Positions 33,480-45,494 of a stretch of 64,000 nt of DNA are shown here, piece after piece. The number at the start of each line of letters is the position of its first letter. Position 1 is the stretch's first letter. The stretch is from Sipunculus nudus (lineage: Eukaryota; Annelida; Sipuncula; Golfingiida; Sipunculidae). The stretch is taken from assembly GCA_026874595.1 (NCBI GenBank), contig CM049313.1, forward strand, positions 10,599,508 through 10,663,507. Direction: 5' to 3'. Under the pieces are notes generated by a model. The model made no database searches, had not been told where the DNA came from, and saw only the letters and a list, made by a program, of their open reading frames with translations. The position numbers and the translations under genes are program-made.

Positions 33480-36310
33480 ATTATAATTGATATGAAATTA
33501 AATATAAGAGGACCAGTATTCGGGAAATTTAATTGTGACCTTTTGAATAACGCAGATTATGTAAAACTTATTTAGGAAACAATTAAGAAAACTAAAGAAT
33601 ATAATAAAAGTGCAAACCCAGCTTTATTATGGGATATAATTAAATGTAAAATAAGAGGGGCATCCATAACTTATTCCTATAGACGAAATAGACAAAAAAA
33701 TAAAAATTACACCAACTTGAAAATAGGCTAAAATATTAGAAGAGCAGTATGCAAATAACCAAGATGATGTTGTGATAGAAGAGATAAAACAGAAAACAGT
33801 TAGAAATTGAGGATATAGTCGAGGAATAACCAGAAGGAGCAATGTTAAGGTGTAAAACAAAATGGTTTAAGGAAGGCAAAGGACTTTCTTAATATTTTTT
33901 TTAAATCTCAAAGACTATTACTAAACTTAAAATTAATGATCACTGTGTTACAGAGCCGCAAGAGATTTTAAGAGAAACAGAGAATTTTTATCAAATTTTT
34001 ATACTTCAGAACAATCTAGGTTAGATAAAAAATCATTATACAAAATTCTTTTCACATTCACAAAAAAAACTTACAGAAGACGAAAAAGAATTCTGTGACA
34101 CAGATTTGTCTGAAAATGAACTCTTAAGTGTCCAAATCTTTTTAAAATGTGAAAACCCCTGGAATAGATGGCCTAACAGTTGAATTCTATAGATATTTCT
34201 GGGAAGATATTAAACACGATTTGATTACTGCTTATCAATTTTCATATAGAGAAGGAAAATTTTATATCTCACAACGTTAAGGAATTATTACATTGATTAA
34301 AAAAAATGAAAGATCCACTTAAATTGAAGAATTGGAGGCCAATATCCTTACATAATATTGATTACAAGCTGCTTACTAAATGTATGGAGCGATGTTACAA
34401 TTAGTCCTCTAAGGAATATTTCATTCAGATCGATGTGGATTTAAAAAAAATCGTTATATAGAAGAAAGCCTTAATAGAATTTATAAATTAAATTACTATT
34501 GCGGTAAAAATAACGTTTAAGCTAACTTAATAATGATTGATTTTCGAAAAAGCTTTTGATTTATTAGAACGGTCTTTCATGAATAAAACGCTTCTATATT
34601 ATAATTTTTGGACTACATTAGGATAGTGGGTTGAGATTTTTTTATACAGACATATCATCTTGTGTTATTAATAATGAATGGAACTCTAGGTTCTTTCGAA
34701 TAAGTATAGGAGTACGGCAAGGCTGCCTCATGTCACCATATTTATTTATAATTTCTGCAGACGATTTAGCATCTAGAATTAGAAATAATGTAAATATTAA
34801 AGGTATACAGATCAAGAATGCTTAACATGTAATATTCCATTATGCACATGACACAACTTTATTCATAAGAGGGGGAGGATCAGTGATTGAAGAGACAATT
34901 GAGCAGTTTAAAAGATTTCACAATGTTAGTGGCTTAAAAATAAATATAGAAAAAACTACTGTTATGCCTCTGGAGATCATGATTATGGAACAGAAGAAAT
35001 AATGAATTTAAGGTTTCAGTGGACAGATGGACCAATTATAATTTTAGGAATTAATATTATTATTAATACACTCCAAAATCTCAGTGAGCACAACTTTAGA
35101 CCTTTAATAGGAAAAATAAATAAATTAGTCGAAACATGGTCAAAACGACAGTTGACACCTATTGGTAAAATTACAGTTATAAAATCTGACCTAGTCTCTC
35201 ATTTACAGTATCAACTTTCTGTTTTATCAAATCCGCCTGCCCCCATTATTAAGGGAATCGAAACAATTCTGGTCAACTTATTATGGAAGAGTAAGATAGA
35301 TAGAATTAAAAGAGACACTTTAGTAGCACCTAAATATAATGGTGGACTGGATATGATAGATATCCGATCAAAGTTACATGCAACAAAAATCATGTGGATT
35401 AATAGATTATTAAATTCAGATATGAATGAAGGATGGAGACAGTTAATTAATCACAGCCTGAATAACCTAACTAAATGATAACTTAACATTAAAACAGATG
35501 ATCTAGAGCATTTATATTTATTCAAGAAAGTTAACATTTTTTGGAAAGAAATAATACAAGAATGGTGCAATATAATTTTAATATACCAGAAACAACAATT
35601 GATATCTAAATCAATCACTATGGATAAGTTCCCACATCAAAATTAATGGTAAAATTTTATTTGATAAAAAATGGTATCATGCAGGGATTTATATATATAC
35701 CATTTGGTTAAGAGGGTGAACAGTACTTACTCATGGTATTCTTTCCAGGAAATAAAAAGGATTTAAGGTATTGAAATACACCAAATGATATACAACAGTA
35801 TTATACACTCAATCCTTGTAAAATGGAAAAAAAGGAACTTAACGTTTGGCATTGTGACTTTACTTGTGAACAAAAATTTGAAAATAATATTGACAATTTA
35901 TTCAATGAGCTACACCAGTTAAGTAGATTTAAAGCGAAATTATAAGAAGAAATATTTATCTCCAGTTCAAAGTATTTAACATGGCAAACAGATTTCGCGG
36001 AATGTAACTAAAAGTGTACTGAAAGCTTTCAGAATTATAGGTTTGATAACTAAATCAACGAAACTTAGATATTTTCATTTCAAAATATTGCATTGAATTT
36101 AAATGTAAAATCCTTTCCTTGTAAATGCGGGAAAATAAGATCAGGATAATTGTACTTTTTGTAAAAAAAAAGACAAAGAAACATTATAACATGTTTTTGT
36201 TGACTGTATAACAGTAGAAGATATGTGGACAAAAGTGTCATTATGGTTGAAGAGTTTTAATATACATATGAGTTTTGACAGAGAAAAAATTATTCTGAAA
36301 AAATAGCACA
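33480..36310 (+). pseudogene. L1-type ORF2 remnant (RT and C-terminal region)
   Basis: Fragments in the plus frames follow L1 ORF2 order: RGPVFGKFNCDLLNNADYV (about 33508-33565), NPALLWDIIKCKIRG (about 33615-33660), the RT motif GIDGLTVEFYRYFW (about 34158-34200), then GVRQGCLMSPYLFI (about 34708-34750) and YAHDTT where YADDT is expected (about 34838-34856). The region after RT is open from 35002 to 35478 (ITVIKSDLVSHLQYQLSVL, LLWKSKIDRIKRDTLV, GGLDMIDI). A Cys-rich tail follows near 36100-36220. Stops, frameshifts and the Asp-to-His change in the active site make it inactive. Confidence 0.9.
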
Positions 36311-36702
36311 GATAAATTGTTAGATTAAATTATTCTTAAAATATAATATTATATATATTCTACAATATGTAAAGAACAATCTTTAACTATGAACAGTGAC
36401 CTACATTTTATTAAAAGATATTATTGTGTTGAAAAACTGGTAGCTATATCAAAAGGAAAGTTAACTGTACGTGTAACTCTGTGGAGTAAGTTATATAGTA
36501 TTATCGGAGAAACAAATTAAATTTTCACTGGAGAAACAATTTAAATTTTCACGGCATGAGTTTGGACTTTTTTCTATTTTTTGAGATATGTGAGGTGATA
36601 CAACATTTTGGTAAATAAAGTATAATGATGTTATGTAGTATATGTCATGCATGTTTTATTGTTTTGTACATTACTGTAAGATTGTTTTGTTGTGAATAAA
36701 AA

Positions 36703-37495
36703 AAGGTAGGTCCCAGTAAGTCAATCTGATCAGTGTTTTTTTCTTTTGAACACATTAAAACACAATCATCCATATAAATGACGGTTCTCAAACCTTGTTC
36801 TCTATCATATGCAACAACCGGTCCTAAAATCTTGGTGAAGAAATATGGACTGCACAAGTAACCTAAAAAGAATGAACGGTCCACACGTAATAGCTGTTAT
36901 GCCATTTGAAACCCCGATATTCCTAGTAATCAGAGTGAACTCATACGCGATGGAAACCCTGCTTTACATCTACAGAAACTCATTGATCATCGGCTTGTAT
37001 AAGTTCTGCGACCGTGTCTTTGCTCTCATAACTGAACGTTGGTGCACTGATGTATTTGTTAATAATTGTTAGGTTAGTTATGAGCCTTTGTTTGTTGCCA
37101 TTTTTAACTACTGAACCAATGGGAGAGATACAACTAGGTTTATTATTACATTTGATGATGCCCTGAGCCAGTAGGCTTTGTATTTCGCTCTCAATAAACC
37201 TGACCGGTGTCCTAGATAGTGGTGGGTTATTACATTCAAAAGCTTCCAGTAATTCACGAAACTGAATAGGTACAACATACGATACAATAGTTATTCTGTT
37301 GTTAGGAGACGATATGGCATCCCAATGCGGCGCCGACCTTGCTGCAATCTGCAGCGCTGACATATAGCAAACAATGATTAAGCGCTGCAACCTCTGGTGG
37401 GGAGAGTCTATACTATGCAAGTTTGCACGGATCCGTGCAAACCCCTCAGACACGTATATCCCTTGTGTAGCGTTAGGACACCAAACAACACCCAC
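36703..37495 (-). pseudogene. Right part of a split YR-retrotransposon reverse transcriptase
   Basis: On the minus strand, in broken frames: FIESEIQSLLAQGIIKCNN, then PIGSVVKNGNKQRLITNL (about 37080-37210), VSVDVKQGFH (first catalytic Asp), YYVWTV, PYFFTKILGPVVAYDREQGL and the active site YMDDCVLMCSKE (about 36745-36785). The reading frame runs to the LINE target duplication and resumes at 26576. This RT type accompanies tyrosine recombinases in DIRS/Ngaro-like elements of invertebrates; no recombinase was found attached to this copy. Confidence 0.8.
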
Positions 37496-38865
37496 ATATT
37501 ATAACTGAAACAGATGCTAAGACTCCATTGGGACCAAAACTGTTGCTGAATGATCAGTATGTAATAAAGTATGGGCACCTACCCTGAATGAAGTCAGAAA
37601 TTGCTTCGTCTCCGTCGGGCCGCTGGAGCCTTTCGGTTGGAAGCCAATATGAATGTAGCATCATTGCCAACATTGCGATGTATGATGAGAAGAATGGTTA
37701 TGATAATATGGTCTATATGGGATTCCTTTTCCTGCGGTTTAATGTTGCGCATGCACTCCCGCCAGGAAGGAACGCAACAACTGAACCCCGGGAGTTCAAA
37801 GAATAAAAAAACATCTACAGGCGCGCATTAGGGTGATACATCGATATAATTTGATACATATTAAGTTTATTCCTATATATGAATACAAGATTGCTTCTCT
37901 ATTGCACAACAAGCAGTTGTATTTCATGTTACAGGTCCCTTCATGTACCGCAGGGTGAACTCTCACCGCAAGACGGTCGGACTCCATATCACAGATAAAT
38001 GGAGTCCGTACGTGTCGGACTAGCGCTGACCATGATCAACCTATCAGAGATGGTTGGCAAGTTTTGCGTGGCATTGTTAAACACTTTGTTCTTAACACCA
38101 GAAAGTGTGAACTTCATCCTGATGCCGCATATCCGTATACTGACTGAGTCTATCTCCGTGGATACAATTTAACGCATGGGAGCCTCGCTTGCCACCTTGT
38201 CCCTATCTTATTGTACGGCGATGGTTATTCGAGTCCTGTATAGATGCACGCTGCACAGCTGAATTAAGTGTTTCGATCTACACTTTCCGACCGTTTGAAA
38301 ACGCTGTGGCGTTGAACATTCAGGTTGTCTAGGTGGGGTTTCACTGCATTCACCTGTTGGCGTATTCTTCCCTCAGATACATATGCACATGTAAATAAGT
38401 CGTCTATTCTTATACACCTGGACCCTGTATGGATGATAATGCTTTATCAGTGTTTCAGAGATAATGGCGTACTTAGAAATAATGTTGAACACTCTTTGAT
38501 CGTCCATTTTCACACAAGAATTTTCTCTTTTAAATGTAAATTTGCGGTCAAGCTTAAAACGGCTTAGGGACTCACGAATGCTTTTGTACTGGTCAAAAAC
38601 TGTCTCGTAGGAGTCTTGCTTGAAATTGATTAGAGAGCAGCCGCATCCTCTTGAACAGGCCTGGGAGCTTCACAGTTTGATGCAGGCTGAGTAAGTAGGC
38701 CCTGACTAGGCTGTGGCTGGACGTTGTCGTCCCGAGATTTTTTTTTATCTCTTTAAGTTTAACTCGGGAATCAATATCTCCAGACTTTGCGAATATGTGT
38801 GTCAGAGAGGCTGCCACTGAACCTAGTTGCTGAACTATTTTTTCTAGCTTCTCATCCGTAGACAT
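37496..38865 (-). pseudogene. Gag-like region of the same retrotransposon
   Basis: The start at 38865 opens a 90-codon frame (MSTDEKLEKIVQQLGSVAAS, then a charged, probably coiled segment DIDSRVKLKEIKKNLG). Further broken minus-strand frames follow (for example YETVFDQYKSIRESLSRFKL near 38545-38605 and KRKFTF-type basic stretches). Position directly upstream of the RT on the same strand supports a gag role; no zinc knuckle was recognised. The element's outer end lies near 38870-39130. Confidence 0.55.
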
Positions 38866-39136
38866 AATTTAGTGAGGGGCGTACATTTAAAAGCTGTATC
38901 AACGGTGTCTCGAAAAAGTCACTTGTGAAATGAAGGAGATAAATTACATGCGACCCCAGGGCTAGGTGCCGTGCATCAAGTTCTTAATATGGCAAACTGC
39001 TCAGCGCCAGAGCAGACACTGCTAATATCCGACAGAACTCATAAGTCTACATTTTCAAAATGTCACAAACCGCAAGTCACAAACGTGCGATGTTTGACCA
39101 CAACATTTCAACTTCAAAGCCGAGCATCCCCGCGTA

Positions 39137-39345
39137 TGTGAATGGGGACTGGTCATGGACGGCACGCAAATGAAGAACGAATAATCTTCTAGCACCTGTT
39201 ATGACTGCTTGGGTTATTTGCCCCCCAGGGAGCTGAGAAAAGGGATACGAAAGAAAGACCAGAAAGGCAAAATGTTAAAGTTGGCTGTGACTGACATCGT
39301 GGGACACATCAGATTTTGAAACCCCACCTAAATAAAATAGTAAAT
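39137..39345 (+). mobile_element. 5'-truncated SINE (same family as 5763-6117)
   Basis: Has the body (gcaaatgaagaacgaataat, cttctagcacctgttatgac) and the A-rich tail but lacks the tRNA-like head; the truncation coincides with the edge of the duplicated segment. Confidence 0.75.
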
Positions 39346-40245
39346 GGGATCATAGAATTACTCTAACTCCTAAGAATCACTGTTAAATTGTATTCTTTCA
39401 CTTATGAATATGAAATGGTTATACCCTTGGTGTGAACATTTATATGCTCTCAGGGATTGATAGCTGAATCGGCTATATGTGCCACCTCCTTTGTGTACTC
39501 CGGTTTTGGCCCAGTGAATCCAAAGCACGTTGTGTTGTCGAGAAAAGTCGCTTTGTCGTTTTACCCAGATGAACTGACAGAACATGCGGAAAGCCACAGA
39601 TAATTCAAAACAGACCTAAAGTATGTTTGCAGGGAATAGAGAGACGGAGTTTGTGACTTATTGGTAAAAGACAAAGAATGTATGTATTCCACTCGGTTGA
39701 ATCTTTCATAAAGAGCATACATTATATTTGTGCTTTTAATATTATTTCGATGCTTTACTTTATAAACTCAGATTAACTTTTTAATTATGCTCTGTATTTG
39801 TCGACTGGGGATAGTATTTAGTGAATCTGTAGGGAGCATTCATGCCTGTTGAAACTCATAGATAACAAATATTCATAAAATCTGATCTCGTAAATGTTGT
39901 TCACCTGTTAAGATCCAATTAATACACTTTACTAACCAATTTGCTGTGATTTTTGCTCTATATATGTCGACTGACGATTGTATCTGTTAATAGCCCCCCT
40001 GTGCTAAGCTCATAGATATCAAGTATTAAAGGAACAAACAAAAACAAGTTTAAATTAATGAAAGGTTGCGTATATTTCAGACACAAAGGAAGGTCCGTCT
40101 TTGGATGAATTTATTCCTATGGCCCTAGGGTATTTCCATATCAAAGGGGCCTTTTCATCATGATTTGAAGTAAACGGTCAATTAAAGTAATTGATAATTA
40201 ACAGAAACACCACCAGCATTAAGTGTCAGTGTTTTTTATACTCAC

Positions 40246-40362
40246 TCTCCGTGCAGTTTAGTCCTCTATACTCCGTCTGACATGCGCACATGTAGTTACC
40301 ATTAAAACTGTTGTAGCATGAGCCTCCATTTTTGCAAGGTCTTTCAGTAGAGCACACGCTTG
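40246..40362 (-). CDS. EGF-like module exon (duplicated partner of the 7.2-kb exon)
   Basis: This 117-base exon with phase-1 borders encodes CSTERPCKNGGSCYNSFNG and YMCACQTEYRGLNCTE. The donor is GTGAGTATA and the acceptor ends ttttag. Length, six-cysteine spacing and introns match 7220-7336; the differences (for example MCACQTEYRGLN against RCQCQGEYAGRN) show the copies have diverged at the protein level while all cysteines are kept, which suggests both stayed under constraint. Confidence 0.9.
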
Positions 40363-40569
40363 CTAAAACCATAAAACAACCATTTTAAATATGTATATAT
40401 TAAACAACCGAATGACAAGCATCACTTAAATGTAATATTTGCTTGTTATATTAACATTGTTATTTTTTTTTGGTTATAGAAATGTTTACCTAAACATAAC
40501 CACACGACTCACCTAAAAGATACACTTACGATTTCGATGGATAATTAGCACGGTCTAGAGGACAAAAAA

Positions 40570-42131
40570 AAAAGAGTTCCATGGACTCTGACACTATGAA
40601 TCTAGAATAAGATGGCTTTTACTTTCTTTTTGTTGATAATTTGAAGGTCATTAATGCACGCGTGAAAAGTATGACACCTTACATGGAGTAAACAGACGTG
40701 CTTAAATTCTTACAAGGGTGTAAATGAACAAGACAAAGTTTATTCAATTTAAAAACGTGTTCATATCTTTAAAGGCCGGGTTTCTGAACCAAGTGGTTCG
40801 CCTTGTTATATGATAGGTCATGTGACTATGACTGACATCCAAGGTCCAGCTTCTCGCAGAGCAAGCTGCCAGTGCACGTGGTTTTCGCATGACATATGGT
40901 CTTTGTGCTGGCTAAGTGTGTATTTGTGTGAATCAGAAAATACTTAATGTCCCCTTGGATCCCTATACATATTTTATATTTGAATAATGAAATGGCACAG
41001 ATTAAGTTTGCGCGGAGGCTCTGGAATACAAGTCCCTTGTATAGTCTGAGGAAGATGATACTAATCGACAGATACTAAACAGATACCCACTAAGTACAGC
41101 TGCCTATTTGTACACCAGTACATTGCTGGCCCTGTGTGTGACCTTGCTAGCCTAGTTCCAAAGGTTAAATCAAGAGTAGTTAAACACAGAAGGCAGGGTT
41201 CAAAGGCAGCACCGACGAAACTGAGTGGTTAATAAGGTTTTTAAAGCATACTTTATTTCAAATTTGTTTAGACGTTATTTAGTTTTTCTACAAGAAAAAA
41301 CTTAAGATACTAATATTTTCATTTAATTTGACTCAGTCAATTATATCAAACATTTATGTGTTTGTTGTCTATAGTGAGAAATTCCTGAAATTATTGAAGT
41401 TACCCAATCAGGTTTATATCCCCAGCCCATGGCTGACACTGCACTGACCCATAATAGTGTAGTAAGAGCTTGTGTGCTGTGTAGTATGTATTCTCATTTT
41501 GTGTCATGTAGGTGTTATTTCTTACAAAAGTTGGATTTATACTGGCTTTTTCAAATCAGTTATTACAAAGCAAATATGGAATATGATAATTGTATGCACA
41601 ATGAATATATTTTCAGCAGTGGTATGTCTTGGTATCAGCTAAATATGAATAAAAACTAATGACACAGCATGCCCTGCCTATACAGGAGGCCACGTGCTGT
41701 TGTCTATATACATCGTTGCTGCCTTCTGTGGCTAGGCATCTACCCCGCTAAATTTGAACTGGGACTTCATGGTCACATATAATTTATTTTCCTGCCGAAA
41801 CCACATGACTTCATACATGAAACATAATTTATTTCAGTTATTTGCAGTATTAAGAACATGCCTGCAAAAATCCTATTCAGATAACAACTTCTTTCCCAGC
41901 TAATATGTAGAATGCAGTCAGAGCCCAAGTAAATAGTTGCAGATATTGTGTTAAAAGTCCATGATGCCCAACAAAGCCCCCTAGTATATATAGTGGACCC
42001 GGTCTTTAAAGGGCCCTTGGCAATCAATAATAACACATATACATTTTTATCAGTAAAGAAAGGTTGCGATTCCATTGAAACATTGTTTTGAAATCTTGCT
42101 TTGTCTTTATGACGTATATCAAAGGTCATAC
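40570..42131. other. Intronic sequence
   Basis: No coding exon or transposon was recognised; an open frame at 41429-41659 has no family resemblance. Confidence 0.45.
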
Positions 42132-42257
42132 CTTTTTCACAATGTTTTCCCCAGAAAGTGGTTCCACAGAAACATCTAGCGATCGCATGGACGCTGCTAT
42201 TGCTACTACTATAGCAACGACCACCATTCATGCACTTAAAGGTTTTGCATGGGCTTA
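42132..42257 (-). CDS. EGF-like module exon
   Basis: This 126-base exon with phase-1 borders (acceptor gcattacag, donor GTATGACC) encodes SPCKTFKCMNGGRCYSSSNS and ARCFCGTTFWGKHCEK. Six cysteines are present; the loop between Cys3 and Cys4 is Ser-rich. No counterpart remains in the left duplicate. Confidence 0.9.
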
Positions 42258-42433
42258 CTGTAATGCAATATCAAAGATGCATAACTCCATATGAAAAAGA
42301 TTACATTTAATTAGATACATTTCAAAGGGACGAGTGTAGTGTAAAAATTAAAGGATTCTTTAAGAAAATGAATTATTTAAAAATATGACATATCAGTCTA
42401 CATTTTACAACATATCAGACCCACGTATGGCAG

Positions 42434-43307
42434 TCGTGTGCAAAAACAGCCTCAGTTGAAAGCTAATGATTGTGTTATTTTATGCAAACACGGTAAAGTT
42501 TTAACCAGCCAAAACAAAGGTGGCTACTCATGCAGGGACAAATCTGACCTTTCAGATCATTTTAAAGATTAAAAAGTTGTGAAACATAGACATGGGATAA
42601 TTGCCATATTAAAACGTCATTTCCATGTGCAACTTTCAGGTAACTCTTTTAAATACTTATATGAAAATTATCTCGACTTATAACAGGTGGATACTGGTTA
42701 GAGGAACACTGTATACCATATATAAACGCACTGTTAATGCATGTACGATCATGGCATTCTGAAGTATGTTGAAATTATTGTGTATATATGTCCATAAATA
42801 CATTTTATATATCCATTTCATGTCCATGGTTTCAGAAACTTAGGTACCTGGGAATTTTTAACCCTCCTGGATTTACAGACAAATCTGGTTAAACTATAAT
42901 TTGCAAATGATATTCTCAACCAAATAATAATAATTTTTGGTTTTACAACGGGTTCGCCAGGGTGGGTATAGGGGTGGCTGCAGGAACACTTTATATATAT
43001 ATAATAATTGAAAGATTCAAGAGTGTCCCCGGGAGACATCTCTGTGTATAAATTGTTGCAGAGTGTACAGATATGAAACTTTACTGATATTTTTAATTTT
43101 AAATCATGTTCATGCTATAGTATTTATAGCGTCCGGTCAGATTTACTCCTACAAAATTCAAAGTCGGAAGGGGTAGGGGGCATGGCTCCCTGCGGTACCC
43201 CCTGGCTACGCCCCTGTATAGTCTCAGATATTGGAATGTTAAGCAGGTTATTTGATGCTACATTTAATCTATAAGCATTTTATAGTGGATTAGAGTAACA
43301 TCCATAC
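42434..43307. other. Intron between EGF exons
   Basis: No additional exon or recognised repeat. Confidence 0.5.
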
Positions 43308-43433
43308 CGATTTCACAGCGTCTACCTCTGTGGAATCTCGGGCATTTGCAGCTCAGTCGCCAATATGAACTAAATGTTTTATACGACGAACAGGTCCCTC
43401 CATTCTGACAAGGGTTGCTCTGGCAAGGGTTAG
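43308..43433 (-). CDS. EGF-like module exon
   Basis: 126 bases, phase 1 on both sides (acceptor ttttactacag, donor GTATGGATG). Encodes NPCQSNPCQNGGTCSSYKTF and LSCKCPRFHRGRRCEI. It is the most basic of the modules in its last loop (RFHRGRR), which might favour binding to acidic partners; that is speculation. Confidence 0.92.
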
Positions 43434-43595
43434 CTGTAGTAAAAACAATAACAGTTTTACTAATAAACATGAATAGTTATTCAGACTTCTTCAGCTCTAT
43501 TTCAGTCAATGGACATTACTAGTTTTTATTGCGATATAGAAAATTCTTAAAGTCAAATTTTAATATCACAATCAGTAAAAACTAATTCAACTTAC

Positions 43596-43712
43596 GTTCA
43601 GAACAGTTTCGTCCTCCAAAGTCGCCCAGACATCGGCACCTGTAACCTCCAGAATAATCGGAAAAGCACCGCCCCCCATTCTCGCAAGGATTTCGTGGAG
43701 CACACACCGTCT
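43596..43712 (-). CDS. EGF-like module exon
   Basis: 117 bases, phase 1 on both sides (acceptor cattttag, donor GTAAGTTG). Encodes TVCAPRNPCENGGRCFSDY and YRCRCLGDFGGRNCSE. It has the same length as the 7.2-kb and 40.2-kb exons. Only 162 bases separate it from the next exon, the one compact intron of this gene. Confidence 0.92.
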
Positions 43713-43924
43713 CTAAAATGATATATTCCTGATTTATTTCAGGTTATTCACAGGTTGTCATATTTTCTATTTAATTATCTAAATAATTTTTTATAAGATT
43801 AGTCTTATTTAGCATCTTTTAAAAGTTTACAACTATATATTTCTTAAATTTTGTCTAATTCTCAGCTTTATGCGATCCGCCTTCCGTAAGTAGACCCCTT
43901 ACTAAGTGAATATACCTGCCATGG

Positions 43925-44785
43925 GTAAGATCAAGCAGCTGTTGTGTACGAACAACACCCAACAGCAGCTGTTTACACAGAAAGTCGCAACAGCTACTGT
44001 ACACCTGGGAAGACCTATCGGCTACTTTATACCTTGGAAGACCCAACAGTTGCTGTATACCTGGGAAGACCCAAGAGCAGCTGTATACCTGAGAAGACCA
44101 AACAGCTACTGTACACCTGGGAAGACCAACAGCTTCTGTATACCAGAGAAGACCCAACAGCTGTTGTATACCCTGGAGGACCCAACAGCTTCTGTATACC
44201 TGAGAAAACCAAACAAATGCTGTACACCTGGAAAGACCCAACAGCTGATGTATACCTCGGAAGACCCAACAGCTGTTGTAAACCTGAGAAGCCCCAACAG
44301 ATGTTGTATTCCTGAGAAGACCCAACAACTGTTGTATACCCTGGAAGAAAAAAAACCAGCTGCTGTATACCTGAAAAGACCAAATAGCTGCTGTATACCT
44401 GGGAAGACCAAACACCTGATGTATACCACGGAAGATCAAACAGCTGCTGAATACATGAGAAAACCAAACAGCTGCTGTATACATAAGAAGACAAAACAGC
44501 TTCTGTATACCTGAGAGGACCCAACAGCTGATGTATACCTTGGAAGACCCAACAGCTGCTGGATACCTGGGAAGACCCAACAGCTGATGTATACCTGGGA
44601 AGACCCAACAGCTACTGGATACCTGGGAAGACCCAACAGCTGATGTATACCTGGGAAGACCCAACAGCTGCTGGATACCTGGGAAGACCCAACAGCTGAT
44701 GTATACCTGGGAAGACCCAACAGCTACTGGATACCTGGGAAGACCCAACAGCTGTTGTATACCCGGGAAGATCCAACAGCTTTTA
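43925..44785. repeat. 28-bp minisatellite with an E-box in most units
   Basis: About 30 units of the type cagctgatgtatacctggga + agacccaa, with an exact 28-base period in the right half (for example units starting at 44581 and 44609) and more variation at the left. Most units contain CAGCTG or a one-base variant. It lies in intron 1 of the EGF gene. Because 28 is not a multiple of 3 and the unit has few stops, long open frames run through it in several frames; they are not genes. Confidence 0.95.
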
Positions 44786-45184
44786 GGATTTTCCCACAGA
44801 TAGTATAAAACAACAAAGAAATTCAAGTTTTACATCATCAAATAGCTGGAAGGTCTGTCCGAATTTAGAATGATTACCAATTATATGCTAACAGTATACG
44901 GCCTTTCAGTGGATGGGGTGTTTCCCTTTCTAAAGATATGGAGAGTTGCGGGCTACTAAACTTTGCCAATGATTAACTACCTCCATTTCCTTATACGCGG
45001 AAACTCTAGCTACTAAGTAACTTACCTACGAGCCATAGGGTGAGGACTACACCCAAGGCCCGCTAGCTAGTAAGTGAAGGTTCCCCCTGTGACCCACTGA
45101 ATATGATTTTTAACACGGGCATTAATGGATGAGCCAACTAATAATATAGGGGGTGTATTTTCTAAGGGTATATGGAATATCCTA

Positions 45185-45260
45185 AACGCTGCTGTATACC
45201 TGGGAAGACCCAACAGGTGCTGGGCACCTTTGAAGAACATAACTGATATATACCTGTCAT
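45185..45260. repeat. Outlying copies of the 28-bp minisatellite unit
   Basis: gctgctgtatacctgggaag followed by acccaacaggtgctgg and a decayed third copy, 400 bases beyond the main array. Confidence 0.8.
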
Positions 45261-45456
45261 GTTATTCAGCTTCCAAAACGTTCTCCCAAATTTAGACAAT
45301 AAAAGGAATACAGCTAATTATTTAGTGTCTGGTGAATCGATTTTGAACAGAATTCAAATCGAGCTTACATTCAATGAGAAGTATAACAGGGCTGTTGTTC
45401 GTGGCAGGATAGTGTTGCTTTTTATAATGAAAGCTTGCAATAATTAACATCGTTTC

Positions 45457-45494
<38 letters not shown>

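Larger units (their letters stand above)
26577..36702 (+). mobile_element. L1-like LINE with 16-bp target-site duplication
   Basis: A perfect 16-base direct repeat AAGGTAGGTCCCAGTA flanks this interval (26561-26576 and 36703-36718). The left end starts gacttccggtcaagatggcg, a typical LINE 5' end; the right end is gaataaaaaaa, an AATAAA plus short A tail. ORF2-type L1 coding remnants lie at 33480-36310 on the same strand. No ORF1 or endonuclease domain was recognised, probably owing to decay and to the nested element at about 27257-32635. The LINE lies antisense to the retrotransposon RT it interrupts. Confidence 0.85.
39137..42433. repeat. Right copy of the duplicated gene segment
   Basis: Colinear with 5925-7735. 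It begins inside the SINE (gaatggggactggtcatgga against gaatgatggttagtcatgta), includes the 40246-40362 EGF exon (partner 7220-7336), and ends at the shared block tacaacatatcagacccacg. It carries about 1.7 kb absent from the left copy (about 40570-42290), which includes the 42132-42257 exon. Confidence 0.85.

Noticed and set aside
43925-44785. CRISPR-like array of ~28-bp repeats
   Set aside because: Units are directly adjacent with no spacers, and the context is a eukaryotic intron; this is a minisatellite.
43855-44826. 323-codon minus-strand frame and overlapping plus-strand frames of 107-202 codons
   Set aside because: They are readings of the 28-bp minisatellite in different phases, with no signal, domain or splice context.
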